64,000 bases of DNA from Pseudolactococcus plantarum. GTDB taxonomy: Bacteria; Bacillota; Bacilli; Lactobacillales; Streptococcaceae. The stretch is from contig NZ_JXJX01000001.1 in NCBI RefSeq assembly GCF_002441715.1, positions 124,001 to 188,000 on the forward strand, read 5' to 3'. The notes beneath the pieces were generated by a model. It was not told the DNA's origin, did not search any database, and worked only from the letters and a program-made list of their open reading frames with translations. Positions 54,375-63,408 of the stretch are shown piece by piece. Positions within the stretch are counted from its first letter, which is position 1, and each line of letters opens with the position of its first letter. Both the position numbers and the translations under genes were made by a program.

Positions 54375-55225
54375 TGGAGATTATAGAAAAAGCACCAGCT
54401 AAGATAAATTTGGGTTTGGATGTTAAAGGGAAGCGTGAAGATGGCTATCATGAACTGGATATGATTATGGCAAGCGTCGATTTGTCAGATCGTATCACAG
54501 TGAAAGAGATGCCTGACGAGACTGGTATTAGATTACAATCAAATTCTAGTTTTGTACCTTTAAACAAAAAAAACCATGCCTATAAAGCTGCGGTACTCAT
54601 TAAGCAAACATTTCATATCCAAAAAGGTGTTGAAATCTTTATTGATAAAAAAATACCGATTGCAGCTGGTTTAGCTGGCGGATCTTCTGATGCTGCGGCA
54701 ACGCTACGTGCTTTGAACAAACTTTGGCAACTTAATTTAAGCCAAGAAGCATTGGCAAAATTAGGTGAACAGATAGGCTCAGACGTCCCCTATTGTGTTT
54801 ATGGACAGACAGCTCGTGTGACAGGTCGTGGTGAATACGTTAAACCAATCGCAAATGCGAAAAAGCCTTGGGTAATACTTGTTAAGCCTGATTTTGGGGT
54901 ATCAACACCTGAAATTTTCCGACATGTCAATAGTGAGACGATTAGTCATCCCGATATCAGTAGTTTAGAGGTAGCCGTGATGAATGGCGACATAGACAAT
55001 GTGTTAACCTATATGGGAAATTCACTAGAGGATGTTACAATTGACAAACACCCTTTGATTTTGAAGATTAAAAATCGGTTATTATCTAGTGGTGCTGATG
55101 GCGTTTTGATGAGTGGTAGTGGTCCTACTGTTTTTGCACTTTGCTATCATGAAAAGAAAGCACGTCGTCTCTGTAATAGTATCAAGGGGTTCTGCGACGA
55201 AGTTTATTTAGTTCGGATGCTGTAA
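54374..55225 (+). CDS. ispE: 4-diphosphocytidyl-2-C-methyl-D-erythritol kinase
   Basis: 283 residues, GHMP kinase fold: EKAPAKINLGLDV (substrate motif), PIAAGLAGGSSDAAATLRAL (ATP loop at about 95-114) and LMSGSGPTVFAL. It phosphorylates CDP-methylerythritol in the MEP isoprenoid pathway. Most lactococci and streptococci make isoprenoids through mevalonate, so this gene may be an orphan here. The conserved N-terminus begins right at this ATG, supporting the leaderless start. Confidence 0.92.
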   Translation: MEIIEKAPAKINLGLDVKGKREDGYHELDMIMASVDLSDRITVKEMPDETGIRLQSNSSFVPLNKKNHAYKAAVLIKQTFHIQKGVEIFIDKKIPIAAGLAGGSSDAAATLRALNKLWQLNLSQEALAKLGEQIGSDVPYCVYGQTARVTGRGEYVKPIANAKKPWVILVKPDFGVSTPEIFRHVNSETISHPDISSLEVAVMNGDIDNVLTYMGNSLEDVTIDKHPLILKIKNRLLSSGADGVLMSGSGPTVFALCYHEKKARRLCNSIKGFCDEVYLVRML

Positions 55226-55320
55226 TCAAAAGTTAACTTGAGTCAGCGTATGTTGTGAGAGGTAGCCTACGATAGTAGTGGTTCTTTGGGGTATTTGCTT
55301 AAGAAAGATGGAGGCAAAAA

Positions 55321-56169
55321 ATGAAAGATTTAGCATATTATAACGGTAAAATTTCTAGCATATCTGAGATGATGGTCCCTTTTAATGACCGCTCACATTT
55401 TTTTGGAGATGGTATTTATGATGCGACAGTTTCCCGAAATGGTATCATTTTTAAGTTAACTGATCATTTAGAACGCTTTTTCTCAAGTATGGCACTTGTT
55501 GGGATTAATCCAGACTTTACCATAACGGAGCTTGAGCAGTTGTTGAAAACATTAGTTGGCAAACTAGATGAGGCCGATTACTTTATCTATTTCCAAGTCA
55601 GTCGTGGCACAGCACCTAGAGATCACAGTTATTCACCAGATATTATCCCTAACTTATCGATTTATATGAGTCCTTGGCCGATTGATACAGATAAAGATGT
55701 ACGGTTAAAAGTGATGACCGCCCAAGATAAACGATTTGAGTTTTGTCATATCAAGACCTTAAATCTTTTACCAAACGTCATTGCTTCACAAGAAGCAACT
55801 TTAAAAGGTCTAGATGAGGTTGTATTTCACAGGGATCAGCGTGTCACTGAATGCGCGCACAGTAATGTTAGTATATTAGTTAATGGTGTATTTCAAACAG
55901 CACCGCTAGATAATTGGATTCTACCTGGAATTGCTAGAAAATATCTATTACTTGCCAGTGAAGCGCTAGGTTTTGGCACTTCTGAGACACCGTTTACGGT
56001 TGATGAGATGCTTTTGGCAGATGAGGTGATCATCTCCAGTTCGGCTTCGATATGTATGGTGGTTTCAGAAATTGATGGCAAAGCTGTAGGTGGTAAGGAT
56101 CCTGAAAGATTGCGTCAACTTCAAGATGCAGTCTATGAAGATTTTTATAAAGAAACGGACAGTCTATAA
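55321..56169 (+). CDS. dat: D-amino-acid (D-alanine) aminotransferase
   Basis: 282 residues, class IV PLP aminotransferase. The catalytic Lys is in CHIKTLNLLPN (about 144), with the family start YYNGKISSISEMMVPFNDRS and ECAHSNVSIL. It interconverts D-alanine and D-glutamate with their keto acids, supplying D-amino acids for the wall. Branched-chain transaminases are related, but the RxH-type signature here (SRGTAPRDHSY) is that of D-amino-acid enzymes. AGATGGAGG precedes the ATG. Confidence 0.9.
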   Translation: MKDLAYYNGKISSISEMMVPFNDRSHFFGDGIYDATVSRNGIIFKLTDHLERFFSSMALVGINPDFTITELEQLLKTLVGKLDEADYFIYFQVSRGTAPRDHSYSPDIIPNLSIYMSPWPIDTDKDVRLKVMTAQDKRFEFCHIKTLNLLPNVIASQEATLKGLDEVVFHRDQRVTECAHSNVSILVNGVFQTAPLDNWILPGIARKYLLLASEALGFGTSETPFTVDEMLLADEVIISSSASICMVVSEIDGKAVGGKDPERLRQLQDAVYEDFYKETDSL

Positions 56170-56185
56170 AGATTATCCGTTTTTC

Positions 56186-56224
56186 TTGACATTTTTTTAG
56201 AGGATGATATACTTAACTGGTAAA
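56186..56224 (+). promoter_or_regulatory. zit promoter and ZitR/AdcR operator
   Basis: TTGACA (56186-56191), a 16-base spacer and TATACT (56208-56213). TTAACTGGTAAA (56213-56224) matches the ZitR/AdcR box TTAACYRGTTAA at all but one position and covers the start of transcription. Only one clear box is seen. Confidence 0.82.
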
Positions 56225-56238
56225 GGAAATGTGGTAAT

Positions 56239-56688
56239 ATGGACAAAAAGACACAAGAGTTGAGTCAAAGCATTGATTTATTTTTTGCAAAAATCATGCA
56301 ATTGGCTGAGAACAAACAAGAAATTTTGCTTGGAAAATGCGAATCTGGTGCAGATTTAACCAACACACAAGAGCATATTTTGATGTTACTATTAGCAGGT
56401 AAGCTAACAAATGCTAAGATGGCCGAGATGTTAAATGTATCTCCTGCAGCAGTAACAAAAGCACTCAAAAAATTGCGGGAACTGAATTTGATTGTCTCTG
56501 AAAAATCTAGGTCAGATGAGCGAGTTGTCCTTTGGTATTTATCAGAAGAAGGTATGCCGATAGCAAAAGAGCATGGTCATCATCATGAGGCAACACTAGC
56601 AACGTATTCTGAAGTTATCTCAGAGTTCACAGCACAAGAACAGCAGACGATTATGACATTTTTAAATAAAATGGAGAGGAAGTTTTGA
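56239..56688 (+). CDS. zitR: Zinc-responsive MarR-family repressor ZitR
   Basis: 149 residues, MarR winged helix ([40 protein letters not shown]). Candidate zinc ligands are Cys in GKCESGADL and the His cluster KEHGHHHE, as in AdcR/ZitR. It should repress the operon when zinc is plentiful, through the box at 56213. Its stop overlaps the zitQ ATG (TGATG). Confidence 0.92.
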   Translation: MDKKTQELSQSIDLFFAKIMQLAENKQEILLGKCESGADLTNTQEHILMLLLAGKLTNAKMAEMLNVSPAAVTKALKKLRELNLIVSEKSRSDERVVLWYLSEEGMPIAKEHGHHHEATLATYSEVISEFTAQEQQTIMTFLNKMERKF

Positions 56689-57431
56689 TGCCATATATCA
56701 AGGTCAAAGATTTAAGTTTTGTATATGACGCAGAACCCGTATTAGCAGGTGTTTCATTTCAGGTTGAAGCAGGTGAATTTGTAACATTAACTGGAGAAAA
56801 TGGCGCAGCAAAATCCACATTAGTTAAGGCTAGCTTAGGGATTATCAAACCAAAAACTGGTGAGATTGTGATTGCCAAGAAAAATACAAAAGGTAAAAAA
56901 TTAAGAATATCGTATTTGCCGCAACAAATTGCGAGTTTTAATGCAGGTTTTCCAAGTACAGTAAAGGAATTTGTTACTAGTGGTCGTTTTCCTAGAAATG
57001 GGTGGTTTAAACGTGTGACGTCACATGATTTAGAACATGTTGAAAAATCGCTTCGCTCAGTTGGGATGTGGGAACAACGTAACAGACGGATGGGGGCCTT
57101 ATCTGGTGGTCAAAAACAAAGGGTTGCGATAGCTAGAATGTTTGCTAGCGACCCGGATTTATTCATTTTAGATGAACCTACAACGGGTATGGATGATGTC
57201 AGCCGTTCGGAATTTTATAGATTGATGCATCATGCCGCGCATAAACATGGCAAAGCGGTGCTGATGATTACCCATGATGCTGCAGATGTCAAAGCATTCG
57301 CGGATCGTAATATTCACCTGGTGCGTAAACAAAATACCCCTTGGCGTTGTTTTAGTGTTCATGAATCATCAGGTGAATTGCTTGATGATCATTTAACTCA
57401 TATTAAGGATAAGGAGGTGTTAGGTGTTTAG
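56688..57431 (+). CDS. zitQ: Zinc ABC transporter ATPase ZitQ
   Basis: 247 residues. Walker [10 protein letters not shown] (Ala in place of the usual Gly), signature LSGGQKQR, Walker [13 protein letters not shown], switch His in ITHD. The Ala variant is common in zinc ATPases of this group. ATG 56688 follows AGGAAG; a TTG one codon upstream is possible. Overlaps zitP by eight bases. Confidence 0.93.
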   Translation: MPYIKVKDLSFVYDAEPVLAGVSFQVEAGEFVTLTGENGAAKSTLVKASLGIIKPKTGEIVIAKKNTKGKKLRISYLPQQIASFNAGFPSTVKEFVTSGRFPRNGWFKRVTSHDLEHVEKSLRSVGMWEQRNRRMGALSGGQKQRVAIARMFASDPDLFILDEPTTGMDDVSRSEFYRLMHHAAHKHGKAVLMITHDAADVKAFADRNIHLVRKQNTPWRCFSVHESSGELLDDHLTHIKDKEVLGV

Positions 57432-58239
57432 TCTGTTTCAATATGAATTTATGCAACGTGCATTTTTTGCGATTGTTGCAATGGCCTTATTTGCGCCATT
57501 ATTAGGCGTATTTTTGGTTTTACGTCGTCAAAGTCTCATGAGTGATACTTTGAGTCATGTGTCATTGGCGGGTGTTGCATTCGGTTTATTTATCGGCATT
57601 TCCCCTAATCTTTCAACGATTATTATCGTGATTCTAGCAGCCATACTGTTAGAGTATTTAAGAAGACTGTACCGAAACTTTTTAGAAGTTGCGACAGCTA
57701 TATTGATGAGTTTAGGGCTATCTCTAGCGCTTATATTCTCTAGTGCGGGCAGAGGTAAGGGTGTTAATTTAGATCAATATTTGTTTGGCTCTATTGTAAC
57801 TGTTTCTTCCACACAAGTTATCTTGCTGGGCATTCTTGCAGGTGTTGTGCTAATCGCATTTATATTATTTATGAGACCAATGTACGTGATGACTTTTGAT
57901 GAGGATACAGCCTTTGTTGATGGATTGCCAGTGAGGGCGATGTCAATATTGTTTAATATCGTGACAGGGGTCGCAATCGCTTTAATGATTCCAGTTGCAG
58001 GTGCCTTATTAGTATCAGCGATTATGGTCATGCCAGCATCTATTGCGATGCGAATTGGTTTGACTTTTAAACAGGTACTTATTTTAGCCGTGGTAATTGG
58101 GTTTATCGGCATGTTATCTGGTCTTGTCATTTCTTATGAGAGTGGGGCACCAGCTAGTGCCACAATCACGCTTGTTTTTGTCGCCGTGTTTATTGTCACC
58201 TTACTGGGGCAAAAAATGATACAAGTTATAAAAGGTTAA
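57424..58239 (+). CDS. zitP: Zinc ABC transporter permease ZitP
   Basis: 271 residues, ABC-3 (ZnuB-like) permease with about eight membrane segments; family start [34 protein letters not shown] and [12 protein letters not shown] are conserved. GTG start with AAGGAGGTG upstream. No zinc-binding protein gene (zitS) is in this operon, although L. lactis carries one between zitR and zitQ. Confidence 0.93.
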   Translation: MFSLFQYEFMQRAFFAIVAMALFAPLLGVFLVLRRQSLMSDTLSHVSLAGVAFGLFIGISPNLSTIIIVILAAILLEYLRRLYRNFLEVATAILMSLGLSLALIFSSAGRGKGVNLDQYLFGSIVTVSSTQVILLGILAGVVLIAFILFMRPMYVMTFDEDTAFVDGLPVRAMSILFNIVTGVAIALMIPVAGALLVSAIMVMPASIAMRIGLTFKQVLILAVVIGFIGMLSGLVISYESGAPASATITLVFVAVFIVTLLGQKMIQVIKG

Positions 58240-58275
58240 GTAACCTATTTTGAATAGTGGATTATTTAAGTGAAA

Positions 58276-58322
58276 AAATAAAACGCCCTGGCATCTAATT
58301 AAATGCCGGAGCGTTTTATTTG
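58276..58322. terminator. Bidirectional terminator between zitP and the DUF1304 gene
   Basis: AAATAAAACGC...TGGCAT and ATGCCGGAGCGTTTTATTT pair with a small internal loop; A/T tracts on both sides. Confidence 0.88.
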
Positions 58323-58338
58323 TATAGTAGATAGTGAT

Positions 58339-58698
58339 TTAGAAGCAAGTAGAGACTAATGCGAGTATTGCCAGACCACCCTGTGTTAAGATGATTTTTT
58401 TATTACTGGTTAGGCTACCATATAAAGCAACTAAAACGATGTAGATGAGTATCAACCTACTGATTTCAAGTGATGCATTTGCCATAAAAGTGGCGTACAG
58501 TAAGCCAATAGCGATCAGGCCGTTATAAACACCTTGATTTTTAAATAGCACAGTCACGCTATCTCTTTTTAATTCTTCTTGAGACAGGTTAAAAACTTTA
58601 GCGGTTGTAGCTGAAGGTGTTGCAAAAGTTTCTAAATACATGATATAGAAAAACTCTAGCGCAACTAGGCTGTTTAAGAGTGTTGATATGATGGACAT
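58339..58698 (-). CDS. DUF1304-family membrane protein
   Basis: 119 residues with four membrane segments; the stretch FYIMYLETFATPSATTAKVF and FKNQGVYNGLIAIGLLY are DUF1304 hallmarks. Function unknown. TAAGGAGA precedes the ATG. Downstream of a nitroreductase and a MarR regulator on the same strand, probably one transcription unit. Confidence 0.88.
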   Translation of the reverse strand: MSIISTLLNSLVALEFFYIMYLETFATPSATTAKVFNLSQEELKRDSVTVLFKNQGVYNGLIAIGLLYATFMANASLEISRLILIYIVLVALYGSLTSNKKIILTQGGLAILALVSTCF

Positions 58699-58759
58699 AG
58701 GGTCTCCTTATAAAAAAATGCTAGCTTTTTTGCGACAGCAAAAGATGCGTTATGTTTAG

Positions 58760-59398
58760 TTATTTAAATTCAGTAATCGTTTCTGCTGGCAAGCGCACAG
58801 ATTGATAACCAGCTTCTGCTGCTTTGCCGATAGAGATGATCATAACAGGGACATAGCGATTTTGATCTAATCCAAATGTCTCTGCTAGCTTATCACTATC
58901 AAAACCACCGATAGGGTTAGTGTCATAACCGTGAGCTCTAGCGACTAACATGAATTGCATCGCTGCCAAACTGGTATCAATTTTGACGATATCATTCATT
59001 TGTGCTGTGCTTAAAGACTGGTACATCGGCACGATTGAAGCAAGTTGTCGATCTCTCACGTCTTGTGGCATTTTACCCTCTGATACTGCTATATCATATA
59101 TGGTTTCACCTAATTCGTAGCAGGCTAGATCACCAAAGCATAAGACCATTGCTGCCGATGTATCATTTTGTAAGGCATTAAATTTAACTAAGGGCTTTAA
59201 TAGCTCTTTTTGCTCAGCACTTTCAACGACCACAAATCGCCATGGCTGAAAGTTGACTGAAGAGGGTGCAGTAGTAGCTTCTTGAATCATGGCTAACATT
59301 TCTTCATGCGAAATTTTTACTGTTTCATCATAAGCACGAATTGATTTTCTGCCAAAAGTAATATCTGAAAAGTCATTGTTGATTAATTGATGTGTCAT
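58760..59398 (-). CDS. Nitroreductase-family protein
   Basis: 212 residues from ATG 59398; an in-frame ATG at 59416 overlapping the marR stop is possible. FMN motifs: RKSIRAYDETVKISHEEML and ATTAPSSVNFQPWRFVVVES, then GGFDSDKLAETFGL. Likely NAD(P)H-dependent reduction of nitro or quinone compounds, under control of the MarR protein encoded just before it. Confidence 0.9.
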   Translation of the reverse strand: MTHQLINNDFSDITFGRKSIRAYDETVKISHEEMLAMIQEATTAPSSVNFQPWRFVVVESAEQKELLKPLVKFNALQNDTSAAMVLCFGDLACYELGETIYDIAVSEGKMPQDVRDRQLASIVPMYQSLSTAQMNDIVKIDTSLAAMQFMLVARAHGYDTNPIGGFDSDKLAETFGLDQNRYVPVMIISIGKAAEAGYQSVRLPAETITEFK

Positions 59399-59412
59399 TA
59401 TTTTCTCTACTT

Positions 59413-59820
59413 TCATTTAACTAGTTTACCTAACAAGTGAAGTAGTGTCTCTACTTCGTCATGTGTTAAGGGTAAACTTGCTTGTTGGGGAGGCATCTCG
59501 CAGTTGGCTTCACAGTCTGTGATTGCTTTATCTGCATCCGCCGTTAAACTAACAAATACCTCGCGGTTGTTGTCTTTATTTCTCTCGCGCGTGACATAGT
59601 GTTTACTCTCGAGTACTTTTAAATGTCTGGTGACTGCTGCGCTATCTATGTGTAACTGATTTTGTAATGTTGTTTGGGAACATCTACCATGCGCTTTTAA
59701 AAACATCATCAGTTCATAGCGTGTGATGCTAATGCCTGTTTGTCTTTCAAACTTTGTCGTGGTTTCTTGGTTAACCAACTTGATTTGGTAAAACAGTTTA
59801 CTGAGCTGTCTGATAGTCAA
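59413..59820 (-). CDS. MarR-family regulator
   Basis: 135 residues, MarR winged helix (ITRYELMMFLKAHGRCSQTTLQNQLHIDSAAVTRHLKVLESKHYV). The start is TTG at 59820 with AAAGAGGT upstream. First gene of the minus-strand unit marR-nitroreductase-DUF1304. The palindrome TTGACTAGTCAA over its own start region points to autoregulation; two Cys near the C-terminus (TDCEANCEMP) could sense oxidation. Confidence 0.88.
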   Translation of the reverse strand: MTIRQLSKLFYQIKLVNQETTTKFERQTGISITRYELMMFLKAHGRCSQTTLQNQLHIDSAAVTRHLKVLESKHYVTRERNKDNNREVFVSLTADADKAITDCEANCEMPPQQASLPLTHDEVETLLHLLGKLVK

Positions 59821-59851
59821 ATAATACCTCTTTCTTTTGATTTATCAATAG

Positions 59852-59891
59852 TTGACTAGTCAATTATAAGCGAAGATGTGTTGATTGTAAA
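59852..59891 (-). promoter_or_regulatory. Promoter and palindromic operator of the MarR unit
   Basis: Minus strand: TTTACA (plus 59886-59891), a 17-base spacer, TATAAT (plus 59863-59868), then the perfect palindrome TTGACTAGTCAA (59852-59863) at the transcription start. Confidence 0.8.
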
Positions 59892-59950
59892 CTAATTTGA
59901 TTTGCGTGATTGCTGCAAAGACCTCGTTTTAAGGTAGAGTTACTAAAATA

Positions 59951-59966
59951 TGCTAAAATAAGATTA
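59951..59966 (+). promoter_or_regulatory. Extended -10 promoter of pbp2A, leaderless arrangement
   Basis: TG C TAAAAT (-10 at 59954-59959) ends six bases before the ATG at 59966; no ribosome site. Confidence 0.65.
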
Positions 59967-62113
59967 TGATAGAAAATGAAGAAAAAAAATCAAGTCTCAG
60001 TAGATCAGAAAAAAATAGTGATCCGGGATTAGATAGAAAAATAAAAGCTAAGAAACGACAAATCATTCCAGCACCCATCAAAAGGATTTGGAAGAAGTAT
60101 AACTTAACCAAAATTACGATTGCCTTGGTTCTTTTTGTTGTGCTAGCAACAGCAAGTTACTTGTTGTTTTTGGCTAAAACAGCAGATGTCAAAACGCTGA
60201 AACAATCAATGGAAGCACGTACTGAAATTATCGATAAAGATGGTAAGTCAGCAGGTGCTATGTATGGTCAAAAAGGGACGACAGTTAAGTTCGATGATAT
60301 CTCTGATAATGTCAAACAAGCAGTTATTGCGACAGAAGATAGAACGTTCTATAAAAATAGTGGGATTAATATAAAACGTACCATATTAGCAGTTTTGACC
60401 TTAGGTAGATTTGGTGGTGGTTCTACTATCACACAGCAATTGGCGAAAAATGCCTATCTCACACAAAAGCAAACAGTTGATCGAAAAGCTAAAGAACTAT
60501 TTTTAGCACTTGAAATCAATAAAAAATATGAGAAAAAAGATATCATGACCATGTACTTAAATAACTCGTATTTTGGGAATGGTATTTGGGGGATACAGGA
60601 TGCTAGTCTTAAGTATTATGGTAAATCTGCTAAAGATTTATCTGTAGAAGAAGCGGCGACGTTGGTCGGTATCTTGAAGTGGCCAGAAGTCTATAATCCT
60701 CTTTATAAAAATGGTCAATTTGCTAAAGATCGCAGAAATACTGTGCTACAGAACATGGCAAATACAAAGGTGATCACGCAAGATGTTGCTAATGCTGCGA
60801 TGCAGGTAGGCATTACTAGTAATCTAAATGATGCTTATGTTGGTAAGGATGATGACTATACCTATCCAAGTTATTTTGATGCGGTCATTCAAGAAGCCAT
60901 TAATACCTATGGCCTGACAGAACAAGATATTTTAAATAACGGTTACAAAATCTATACCGGTTTAAATCAAAATATGCAAACAGGTATGCAGACAACTTAT
61001 GCTACTAGTCCTCAGTTTCCAGTTGCAGCAGATGGTGTGAGTGCGCAGTCTGCCTCTGTTGCACTAGATCCGAAAACAGGAGAGGTTGAGGCCTTGATCG
61101 GTCGCGTGCCAACAGCGGAACATAATAGTTTTAGGGGCTTTAACTTTGCAACACAATCTGAGCGTAGTCCAGGCTCAACTATTAAACCGTTAATTGTTTA
61201 TACACCAGCGATTGAAGCAGGTTGGTCAATTAATAAAACAGTCCATGATAAACCTACAGATTATAACGGATGGTCCCCGCTTAATGCAGATCGACAGTGG
61301 CATGGCGATATGCCATTGTATCAAGCGCTGGCCAATTCTTATAATATCCCAGCTATTAATACATTTAAGTCAATCGGGATTAAAACTGGCATCGAAAAAG
61401 GTAAGCAATTTGGATTGAATTTGACGAGCAAAAATGAAAATTTAACCACTGCTCTAGGTGCAGGTGTTGGGACCAATCCTTGGCAAATGGCCCAAGCTTA
61501 TGCTACGTTTGCAAATGATGGTATCATGAATGATGCACATTTAATCAAAAAAATTGTGAATGCAAGTGGACAAACAATCGCGACAGCTAAAGTGAAATCA
61601 AAACGTGTGATTGATAGTAACACAGCTCAAAAAATGACAAGTATGATGCTTGGCACCTATACAAATGGGACAGGTATTTATGCAGCCCCTTATGGCTACA
61701 CACTTGCAGGTAAAACAGGTACTAATGAGGATATTGACCAATGGGTGATTGGGTATACACCAGATGTCGTCATGACACTATGGTTAGGATATGAAAATCC
61801 CCAAAGTGACTTACACCGTTTAGACGACACCTCAGCTGGTACAGCATCTGCAATATTTAGGACCATGTCGAGCTCGATTCTGCCCTACACAGATAATACG
61901 CAATTTAAAGAAAAGAATGCTTACAGTTTAGATGGTATGGAGGCTACAGCTGTTCCGTCAAATGATCCAGCGGTCAATGATGTCGTGGAAGAAGCTAAAA
62001 ACAAAACGAAAGTAATTACTGATAAAGCTAAAGATTTTAGTGACAAAGCAAGCAAGAGAGTTAAAGAAGTAGGTGGCAGTGTTTGGGATAGAGTCAAATC
62101 ATTATTTGACTAG
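59966..62113 (+). CDS. pbp2A: Class A penicillin-binding protein, PBP2a type
   Basis: 715 residues: basic cytoplasmic start, one membrane segment (about 50-72), glycosyltransferase GT51 domain (ATEDRTFYKN, GGSTITQQLAKNAYL, KKYEKKDIMTMYLNN) and a transpeptidase domain with SPGSTIKP, SYN (ANSYNIP) and KTG (AGKTGTNED). It polymerises and crosslinks peptidoglycan. The tail (ITDKAKDFSDKASKRVKEVG) is charged and helical. Position before rpmG-secE-nusG matches pbp2A of streptococci. Confidence 0.94.
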   Translation: MIENEEKKSSLSRSEKNSDPGLDRKIKAKKRQIIPAPIKRIWKKYNLTKITIALVLFVVLATASYLLFLAKTADVKTLKQSMEARTEIIDKDGKSAGAMYGQKGTTVKFDDISDNVKQAVIATEDRTFYKNSGINIKRTILAVLTLGRFGGGSTITQQLAKNAYLTQKQTVDRKAKELFLALEINKKYEKKDIMTMYLNNSYFGNGIWGIQDASLKYYGKSAKDLSVEEAATLVGILKWPEVYNPLYKNGQFAKDRRNTVLQNMANTKVITQDVANAAMQVGITSNLNDAYVGKDDDYTYPSYFDAVIQEAINTYGLTEQDILNNGYKIYTGLNQNMQTGMQTTYATSPQFPVAADGVSAQSASVALDPKTGEVEALIGRVPTAEHNSFRGFNFATQSERSPGSTIKPLIVYTPAIEAGWSINKTVHDKPTDYNGWSPLNADRQWHGDMPLYQALANSYNIPAINTFKSIGIKTGIEKGKQFGLNLTSKNENLTTALGAGVGTNPWQMAQAYATFANDGIMNDAHLIKKIVNASGQTIATAKVKSKRVIDSNTAQKMTSMMLGTYTNGTGIYAAPYGYTLAGKTGTNEDIDQWVIGYTPDVVMTLWLGYENPQSDLHRLDDTSAGTASAIFRTMSSSILPYTDNTQFKEKNAYSLDGMEATAVPSNDPAVNDVVEEAKNKTKVITDKAKDFSDKASKRVKEVGGSVWDRVKSLFD

Positions 62114-62324
62114 TGCCTCAATTTTTGTTAAAATTATAAATTAGAGATAACGGAGATAACGTATGGCATAAAGTACTAAAACTAGTCAGTGACATATGAT
62201 ACATCGTAACTATTGTAAGCGGTATGTAAGGAGTGGTTTGATACGTTAGTATCAGCCATTTAAAAGTAAGGTGTTGTTTGCTTTTCTTTACAACCGTGTC
62301 GCTGAATTGCCTAAAGGAGTAGCC
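62114..62324 (+). other. Leader region before rpmG
   Basis: 211 bases with no convincing gene. A hairpin (TGATAC GTTA GTATCA near 62239-62252, extendable by TGG/CCA) precedes the rpmG ribosome site CTAAAGGAG. Possible -10 elements near 62130-62140. Could be a leader of the ribosomal-protein operon; no known riboswitch recognised. Confidence 0.35.
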
Positions 62325-62474
62325 ATGATAAAAAAAGCAAGCCTAGCTTGTACGGTCTGTGGATCGAGGAACTATTCGATTACTGTTAGTTCTAACGGAC
62401 GTGATAAACGTCTTGAAGTTAATAAATTCTGCAAGGTTTGTGGAAAATATAGCCTGCACAAGGAGACGAGATAA
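62325..62474 (+). CDS. rpmG: 50S ribosomal protein L33
   Basis: 49 residues with two CxxC pairs ([19 protein letters not shown]), so a zinc-binding L33. AAAGGAGTAGCC precedes the ATG at 62325; the frame is open upstream but that sequence is not L33. The stop overlaps the secE ATG by one base (TAATG). Confidence 0.95.
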   Translation: MIKKASLACTVCGSRNYSITVSSNGRDKRLEVNKFCKVCGKYSLHKETR

Positions 62475-62668
62475 TGTTTAAATTTATCAATTCGATTATT
62501 GCTGAAATGCGTCTAGTGACGTGGCCTACACGCTCAGAAGCATTTAAAGATTTTGGTATGGTACTTCAGTATTCTGCTTTCTTTATGGTGTTCATCGTCA
62601 TCTTTGACTGGTTGGTTAAAAGTGGTGTCACACAAATCGTTAAAATGTTAGTACCAATGGTCAAATAA
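62474..62668 (+). CDS. secE: Preprotein translocase subunit SecE
   Basis: 64 residues, the short single-span SecE of Gram-positives: amphipathic start (FINSIIAEMRLVTWPTRSEAFKD with the TWPT motif) and one membrane segment (YSAFFMVFIVIFDWLV). Part of SecYEG. Coupled to rpmG. Confidence 0.95.
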   Translation: MFKFINSIIAEMRLVTWPTRSEAFKDFGMVLQYSAFFMVFIVIFDWLVKSGVTQIVKMLVPMVK

Positions 62669-62670
62669 TA

Positions 62671-62679
62671 TGTTATAAT
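62671..62679 (+). promoter_or_regulatory. Possible internal promoter before nusG
   Basis: TG T TATAAT (-10 at 62674-62679) directly after the secE stop, so nusG may also be transcribed alone. Confidence 0.5.
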
Positions 62680-62792
62680 AATGGAAACAGGCGATAAGCC
62701 TTTTTCTTATACTAAAATAATGCAGTATAAGTCACATAAAATTGCTAACTAAAGTACAAAAAATTAAAACTGTATACATTAAAGGAGAAGAG

Positions 62793-63386
62793 ATGTCAGA
62801 AGCATTTGAAGAAAATATTGAGGAAAAAGCAGCTCAAGAACAGACTGTGAATTTCGATCAAGGTTGGTTTGTTATCCAAACTTATTCTGGTTATGAAAAC
62901 AAAGTTAAAGAAAACTTACTTGAGCGTGCGCAAACCTACAATATGACTGATAATATTTTGCGTATTGAAATCCCGACAGAAACCGTGGATAAAGAAGTTA
63001 ATGGTAAACGCAAAGAAGTTGAAGAAAATCTATTTCCTGGTTATGTATTAGTTGAGATGAACATGACTGATGAAGCTTGGTTTGTCGTGCGTAACACACC
63101 TAATGTAACCGGCTTTGTGGGCTCCCATGGTAACCGATCTAAACCAACACCGTTATTTGAAGAAGAAATTCAAGAAATTCTTCAAGGTATGGGCAAAGTG
63201 GTTAGAGAAATTACTTTTGATGTCTATGTTGGCAAACGTGTCAAAATTATAGACGGTGCCTTTTCTGGTTTTGAAGGGCCTATTACTGAAATACAAGGCG
63301 ATAAACTAAAAGTTATCGTAGACATGTTTGGTCGTGAAACACCGGTTGAGCTTGAGATGCAACAAATTGATGAATTAGATAGCTAA
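62793..63386 (+). CDS. nusG: Transcription termination/antitermination protein NusG
   Basis: 197 residues: NGN domain (WFVIQTYSGYENKVKENLLERA, FPGYVLVEMNMTDEAWFVVRNTPNVTGFVG) and a C-terminal KOW domain (GKRVKIIDGAFSGFEGPITEI). ATG 62793 follows AAAGGAGAAG. Binds RNA polymerase and couples transcription to translation or pausing. Confidence 0.96.
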   Translation: MSEAFEENIEEKAAQEQTVNFDQGWFVIQTYSGYENKVKENLLERAQTYNMTDNILRIEIPTETVDKEVNGKRKEVEENLFPGYVLVEMNMTDEAWFVVRNTPNVTGFVGSHGNRSKPTPLFEEEIQEILQGMGKVVREITFDVYVGKRVKIIDGAFSGFEGPITEIQGDKLKVIVDMFGRETPVELEMQQIDELDS

Positions 63387-63408
63387 TTTATATAGTAAAA
63401 ATTCACCA

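Noticed and set aside
57774-58130. 118-codon antisense frame in zitP
   Set aside because: Shadow of a membrane-protein gene; no start signals.
60317-60360. Asn instead of His after the GT51 motif of pbp2A (EDRTFYKN)
   Set aside because: At first looked like an altered glycosyltransferase site, but PBP2a-type proteins commonly have this sequence, so it is not unusual.
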